Shown: piece by piece, positions 60,088-64,000 of the stretch | How the letters are laid out: every line of letters starts with the position of its first letter | Numbering within the stretch: position 1 is the stretch's first letter | From: Roseateles sp. YR242 | GTDB lineage: Bacteria > Pseudomonadota > Gammaproteobacteria > Burkholderiales > Burkholderiaceae_C | DNA length: 64,000 bases | NCBI RefSeq assembly: GCF_900109745.1 | Contig: NZ_FOAV01000002.1 | Coordinates: forward strand, 124,001-188,000 | Direction of reading: 5' to 3' | The notes under the pieces: model-generated | What the model saw: the letters and a program-made list of their open reading frames with translations, nothing else | Databases searched by the model: none | Told to the model about the DNA's origin: nothing | Made by a program: the position numbers and the translations under genes

Positions 60088-61008
60088 CTACGACCCCGGA
60101 TGGAAGGGTTTGCCCAGCGCGGCAGGCATGTTGGCGCGAATGAAGCTCTCGTTGCGCGAGATCAGCACCAGCACCAGGATGGTTGCCAGGTAGGGCAGCA
60201 TGCTCAGGAATTGACTCGCCACTTGCACCCCCTGCCCTTGCAGGTGGAACTGCAGCATGGTCACGCCGCCGAACAGGTAGGCACCGAGCAAGACCCGTGC
60301 CGGCCGCCAGGTGGCGAAGCTCGTCAGCGCCAGGGCAATCCACCCCTTGCCGGCAATCATGCCCTCTACCCATAGCGGCGTGTAGACGACCGAGCAGTAG
60401 GCGCCCGCCAGCCCGCACAGCGCGCCACCGGCCATCACCGCCAGCAGCCGGATGCGGCGCACCGGGTAGCCCAGCGCGTGCGCCGCCTCGGGCGACTCGC
60501 CCACGGCACGCAGCACCAACCCGGCGCGTGAGCGCGCCAGCCACCAGGCCAGCACGGCGGCCAGGGCGGCCGTCCCGAGCACCAACGGATGCTGGCGGAA
60601 CAGCGCCGGGCCGATCCAGGGCAGGTCGGCAAGACCTGGCACCGCAAAGGACGGCCGAGGCGCCAGCGTGGCCTGGGTGTAGCCCTGGCCCACAAAGGCG
60701 GAGCACCCCGCACCAAACAGGCTGAGCGCCAGACCGGTGGCGTACTGGTTGGTATTGAGCATCACCACCAGCAAGCCAAACGCCAGCGCCATCACGGCCC
60801 CCGCGCCCATGCCGGCGAGCAGGCCCACCACATCGCTGCCGCTGTGCACGGTCGCGGCAAAACCGGCGATGGCGGCCATCAGCATCATGCCTTCGGCACC
60901 CAGATTCACCACGCCCGCGCGCTCGTTGATCAACAGGCCCAGCGCGGCGAGGGCCACGAGGGTGCCCGCGTTCAGCGTGGCGGCGATCAGCAAGGCCCAG
61001 GCTTCCAT
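60088..61008 (-). CDS. ABC transporter permease, nucleoside type (subunit 2)
   Basis: 306 aa, about nine transmembrane helices. The branched-chain/simple-sugar permease fold (PF02653) is seen as TLVALAALGLLINERAGVVN, LGAEGMMLMAAIAGFAATVH and NGLALSLFGAGCSAFVGQGY-like features. It matches the NupQ/BmpC half of nucleoside transporters. ATG overlaps the preceding stop (TGATG), so it is translationally coupled to subunit 1, and it precedes the binding protein gene by about 110 bp. Confidence 0.93.
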   Translation of the reverse strand: MEAWALLIAATLNAGTLVALAALGLLINERAGVVNLGAEGMMLMAAIAGFAATVHSGSDVVGLLAGMGAGAVMALAFGLLVVMLNTNQYATGLALSLFGAGCSAFVGQGYTQATLAPRPSFAVPGLADLPWIGPALFRQHPLVLGTAALAAVLAWWLARSRAGLVLRAVGESPEAAHALGYPVRRIRLLAVMAGGALCGLAGAYCSVVYTPLWVEGMIAGKGWIALALTSFATWRPARVLLGAYLFGGVTMLQFHLQGQGVQVASQFLSMLPYLATILVLVLISRNESFIRANMPAALGKPFHPGS

Positions 61009-62123
61009 CAGCGGACCTCCTCAGGGGGCGTGCCGACCGGCCGTGAGTTCGGCGCCAAGGGCGCTTGCGAACGCACCCGTCTCACGCGGTAATGGATGAA
61101 GGTGTCGCAGGCCAGCAGGCAAAACAGCAGCAGGCCCTGGAACACGCCGGTGATGGCCTTGGGCAGACCCAGGCGCGACTGTGCCAGCTCGCCGCCGATG
61201 TAGAACATGCTCATCAAGATGCCGGACAGCACGATGCCCACCGGATGCAGCCGCCCGACAAAGGCCACGATGATGGCGGCGAAGCCGTAGCCCATCGGCA
61301 CATACGGCGTCAGCTGGCCCAGCGGCCCCGCCACCTCCAGCCCACCGGCCAGGCCCGCCAGGCCGCCCGACAGGGCCAGCACGCCCCACAAGGCGCCGCG
61401 CGACGAGAACCCCGCGTATCGCGCCGCCGCAGGCGCCAGCCCCCCCACCTGCCAGGCGAACCCGGCCATCGACCGGAACAACAGCCACCAGACGCCCACC
61501 ACCGATGCCAACGCGATCCACACGCCCACATGCAGCCGCGTGCCGGGGAACAGGCGGGGCACCTGGGTTACCGGCAAGAAGGTGATGCTCTGGGGAAAGT
61601 TGTAGCCCGCCGGGTCCTTCCAGGGGCCATAAACCAGGTACTGCAGCAGCAGCTCCGCCACATAGACCAGCATCAGGCTCACCAGGATCTCATTGGCATG
61701 GAAGCGGTCACGCAGCCAGGCCGTGAGCCCTGCCCAGGCCAACCCGCCCAGCGTGCCCGCCAGCAGGATCGGCACCACGATCCACCGGCTGCTCTCCGGC
61801 CCGGCCTGCATGGCCACCCAGCCGGCGGCCAGCGCGCCCACCACGAACTGCCCTTCCGCACCGATGTTCCAGACGTTGGCACGGAAAGCCACCGCCAACC
61901 CCAGGGCAATCAGCACCATGGGCGTGGCCTTGAGCCCCAGTTCGCCCCATGCGTAGGCGTTGCGCAGGGGCTCCCAGAAAAACATGCGCAGGCCCTGCAT
62001 CGGGTCCTTGCCCAGGCTGACGAACAGCACCACGCCGATCAAGGTGGTGAGTGCCAGCGCCAGCAGCGGCGAGGCCAGCGACATCCATCTCGACGCTTGG
62101 GGACGGGGCTCAAGCCGGAACAT
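61008..62123 (-). CDS. ABC transporter permease, nucleoside type (subunit 1)
   Basis: 371 aa, eight or more transmembrane helices. NIGAEGQFVVGALAAGWVAM, ANEILVSLMLVYVAELLLQY and YGFAAIIVAFVGRLHPVGIV are characteristic of NupP/BmpB-type permeases of the nucleoside family. Its start lies 14 bp inside the end of the ATPase gene, and its stop overlaps the start of subunit 2, giving a tightly coupled operon. Confidence 0.93.
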   Translation of the reverse strand: MFRLEPRPQASRWMSLASPLLALALTTLIGVVLFVSLGKDPMQGLRMFFWEPLRNAYAWGELGLKATPMVLIALGLAVAFRANVWNIGAEGQFVVGALAAGWVAMQAGPESSRWIVVPILLAGTLGGLAWAGLTAWLRDRFHANEILVSLMLVYVAELLLQYLVYGPWKDPAGYNFPQSITFLPVTQVPRLFPGTRLHVGVWIALASVVGVWWLLFRSMAGFAWQVGGLAPAAARYAGFSSRGALWGVLALSGGLAGLAGGLEVAGPLGQLTPYVPMGYGFAAIIVAFVGRLHPVGIVLSGILMSMFYIGGELAQSRLGLPKAITGVFQGLLLFCLLACDTFIHYRVRRVRSQAPLAPNSRPVGTPPEEVR

Positions 62124-63654
62124 GCGCCGCCTCCACCATCGCCTCGCCCCACAGGCCGCTCATCCAGAGCCCGATCCGCTCAAGGCTGGCCTGCGCCACC
62201 GGCAGCACCGGGGAGAGCCGCCCCCGGGCCATCACCACCAGCCGGTCGCTCAGTTCCATCAATTCGTCCAGTTCCTCGCTCACCACCAACAGGGCACAGC
62301 CCTGGTCTCGCAGGGCCAGCAGCTCGGCCCGGATCTGTGCCGCCGCGCCCACGTCCACGCCCCAGGTGGGCTGGGCCACGATCAGCACCTGGGGGCCGGC
62401 GGCGATCTCGCGCCCCATGATGAATTTCTGCAGATTGCCACCGGAGAGGCTGCGGGCAGCGGCATGCGGGCCGGCGGCCTTCACGCCAAAACGTTCGATC
62501 AGCCGCGCCGCCAAGGCGGACGCACGCGCGGGCGACCAATGGCCCAAGCGGCCCACCGGATCACGCCGGGTCAACAGCGTGTTCTGCGCCAGCGACATCA
62601 CCGGCACAGCCCCGCGCCCGAGCCGCTCTTCCGGCACATGGTGCAGACCCAGCGACCGGCGCCGGCGCGGGCCCATCCGGCCCAGGTCTCGCGTCGTGCC
62701 ATCCTCGGCCGACCAGACCAGGGTGCCTGGCGGGGCACGCCGGTCCTCCCCGGACAGCAGCCGCAGCAACTCCTGCTGCCCATTGCCGGACACGCCGGCC
62801 AGGCCCAGGATCTCACCCGCTCGCAGCGCCAGCTGCAGATCGCTGAGCGCCACGCCATGGGGCGTGTCCGGTTCGGCGCTGAGGCCGCGCACGGCCAGCC
62901 GGACCGGTGTGTCCGCCCGCGAGGCTCGCGCGGGCGGATGCGGGGGCTCCGCCCCGATCATCAGACGCGAGAGCCCGGCCGTGGTCTCCTGCCGGGGATC
63001 GACCTCGCCGGTCACCCGGCCACCGCGCATCACCGTGCAGCGTTCGCACAGGGCGCGGATCTCGTCGAGCTTGTGGCTGATGTAGAGAATGGAGCAACCT
63101 TGCGCCGCCAGCTGGCGCAGCGTAATGAAGAGCTTCTCCACCGCCGGCGGCGTCAGCACCGAGGTGGGCTCGTCCAGGATGAGCAGACGCGGCTCCGTCA
63201 TCAAGGCGCGCAGTATCTCCACCCGCTGGCGCTCCCCCACCGAGAGCGAATGCACCGGCCGCTCCGGGTCCAGTGGCAGACCGTATTGAGCCGCCAGTTG
63301 CCGGACACGCGCCCGCACGGTGTCCAACGAGACCGAACGGTCCAGGCCCAGCCAGATGTTCTGTGCCGCGCTGAGGGAATCAAACAGCGAGAAGTGCTGG
63401 TAGACCATGCTGACGCCCAGCGCCCGGGCTTGCGCCGGGTGGCGGATCTGGCGGGCCTGACCGTCCCATAGCAGCTCGCCGGCATCGGCCTGCACGGCGC
63501 CGACGATGATCTTCATCAGGGTGGACTTGCCCGCGCCGTTTTCGCCCAGCACGGCATGGATCTCACCCGGCGCCACCTGCAGGGAGACGTCATCGTTGGC
63601 CTTGACGCCTGGGTAGGACTTGCTGATGCGGCGGAGTTCCAGGCGTGGCGTCAT
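62110..63654 (-). CDS. ABC transporter ATP-binding protein, two cassettes (NupO-type)
   Basis: 514 aa with two ABC domains, as in RbsA, XylG and NupO. First cassette: Walker A AVLGENGAGKSTLMKII, signature LSVGERQRVEILRAL, Walker B LLILDEPTSVLT. Second cassette: degenerate A-loop LAGVSGNGQQELLRLLSG, signature LSGGNLQKFIMGREI and LIVAQPTWGVDVGA with changed Walker B, the usual asymmetry of this group. First gene of the transporter operon on this strand, 15 bp from the guanine deaminase gene, with which it may be co-transcribed. Confidence 0.95.
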   Translation of the reverse strand: MTPRLELRRISKSYPGVKANDDVSLQVAPGEIHAVLGENGAGKSTLMKIIVGAVQADAGELLWDGQARQIRHPAQARALGVSMVYQHFSLFDSLSAAQNIWLGLDRSVSLDTVRARVRQLAAQYGLPLDPERPVHSLSVGERQRVEILRALMTEPRLLILDEPTSVLTPPAVEKLFITLRQLAAQGCSILYISHKLDEIRALCERCTVMRGGRVTGEVDPRQETTAGLSRLMIGAEPPHPPARASRADTPVRLAVRGLSAEPDTPHGVALSDLQLALRAGEILGLAGVSGNGQQELLRLLSGEDRRAPPGTLVWSAEDGTTRDLGRMGPRRRRSLGLHHVPEERLGRGAVPVMSLAQNTLLTRRDPVGRLGHWSPARASALAARLIERFGVKAAGPHAAARSLSGGNLQKFIMGREIAAGPQVLIVAQPTWGVDVGAAAQIRAELLALRDQGCALLVVSEELDELMELSDRLVVMARGRLSPVLPVAQASLERIGLWMSGLWGEAMVEAAHVPA

Positions 63655-63669
63655 CGTGATGGGCGAAGC

Positions 63670-64000
63670 TTATCGGCTGCGGCGATGGCGCTCCCGCCCC
63701 GCCACATAGCTGGCGACGAGGTTGCGCTCGTCGGACAGTGTGACCCAGGCGAAGACCTTCTCGTGCAGGTCGCGCGCCAACGCCATGCGGGTGTCGGCCA
63801 CCGCGCCCTGGGCCCAGTCCCAGATGCACACGTCGGCCAGTGTATCCACCCCGAAATGCCCCAGCTCCTCCGACAAACCCAGGGCTTCTGCCGCGCCACG
63901 GGTGGCGGCGTGCAGGCCGGCCCAGGCTGTCAGGCGCTGGCCGTTGAGGGCCTGGACCTTGTAGCCATCGGCGAGCGTGCGTTGGGTGGAGAGCGAGGTG
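63670..64000 (-). CDS. guaD: guanine deaminase, C-terminal part (5' end outside window)
   Basis: The last 109 codons of a gene that runs off the window at 64000. The sequence TLADGYKVQALNGQRLTAWA, GLHAATRGAAEALGLSEELG and GVDTLADVCIWDWAQG matches the C-terminal region of guanine deaminases, which convert guanine to xanthine. The zinc-binding residues are in the missing part, so activity cannot be judged. Placement beside a nucleoside transporter operon on the same strand supports a purine salvage role. Relatives such as other amidohydrolases are less likely given the ADVCIWDW segment. Confidence 0.8.
   Translation of the reverse strand, partial: TSLSTQRTLADGYKVQALNGQRLTAWAGLHAATRGAAEALGLSEELGHFGVDTLADVCIWDWAQGAVADTRMALARDLHEKVFAWVTLSDERNLVASYVAGRERHRRSR

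Overview
The window is high-GC DNA from a betaproteobacterium. It most resembles a Burkholderiales genome of the Roseateles/Mitsuaria/Rubrivivax kind. The reasons are the assimilatory sulfate cluster order cysI–DUF934–cysH–cysD–cysN–cobA, the iron-sulfur (APS-type) CysH, the fdxA plus thioredoxin-reductase-like ferredoxin-NADP reductase pair, and the number of TonB-dependent receptors. The genus is inferred; no rRNA gene is present.

Layout. 1–10.6 kb: end of a YdeI/OmpD-associated gene, a patatin-like lipoprotein, a penicillin-acylase-family enzyme, pncB, a secreted protein, a divergent Lrp-type regulator/ornithine cyclodeaminase pair, a GGDEF-EAL protein and ybiB. 10.65–18.7 kb: a sulfate assimilation operon preceded by a perfect 20-bp palindrome, with cobA at its end for the sirohaem needed by CysI, followed by fdxA and a ferredoxin reductase. 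18.7–34.9 kb: a LysR regulator/epoxide-hydrolase-like pair, a DipZ-type thioredoxin protein, a YbaK deacylase, a methyltransferase, a Cdd1-like protein, a 1655-residue TPR protein with a C39-like protease domain, a tricorn-type protease, a 50-residue basic protein, and a TPR protein whose two retropepsin-like domains lack their catalytic aspartates. 35.0–37.6 kb: a TPP riboswitch leading a TonB-dependent receptor, probably for thiamin or a precursor.

37.7–43.3 kb is the accessory region. Two tRNA-Asn genes are followed by three stacked segments. The first two each end in a copy of the tRNA 3' part plus a terminator of the same design; the third ends in that terminator with a doubtful tail. 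Segment I holds a defence-type reverse transcriptase with a Gly-rich, Tyr-ended C-terminus, and a Tae4-type peptidoglycan amidase effector overlapping a small membrane protein. Segment II holds a 41-residue ORF, a secreted protein and a truncated copy of that membrane protein. Segment III holds a DUF4760-like membrane protein. No integrase gene is visible. This is the best candidate in the window for an undescribed system: a tRNA-anchored array of defence and toxin/immunity cassettes.

43.3–58.8 kb: yjdM/phnA, a membrane-anchored protein split by a frameshift at a run of nine C, several unrecognised conserved genes, a HAD phosphatase, an AAA ATPase, two more TonB-dependent receptors, an AraC regulator, an OafA-type acyltransferase and a membrane-anchored cold-shock-domain protein. 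58.8–64 kb: a complete nucleoside-type ABC transporter (BMP lipoprotein, two permeases, double ATPase) beside the 3' end of a guanine deaminase gene, which reads as a purine uptake and salvage locus.
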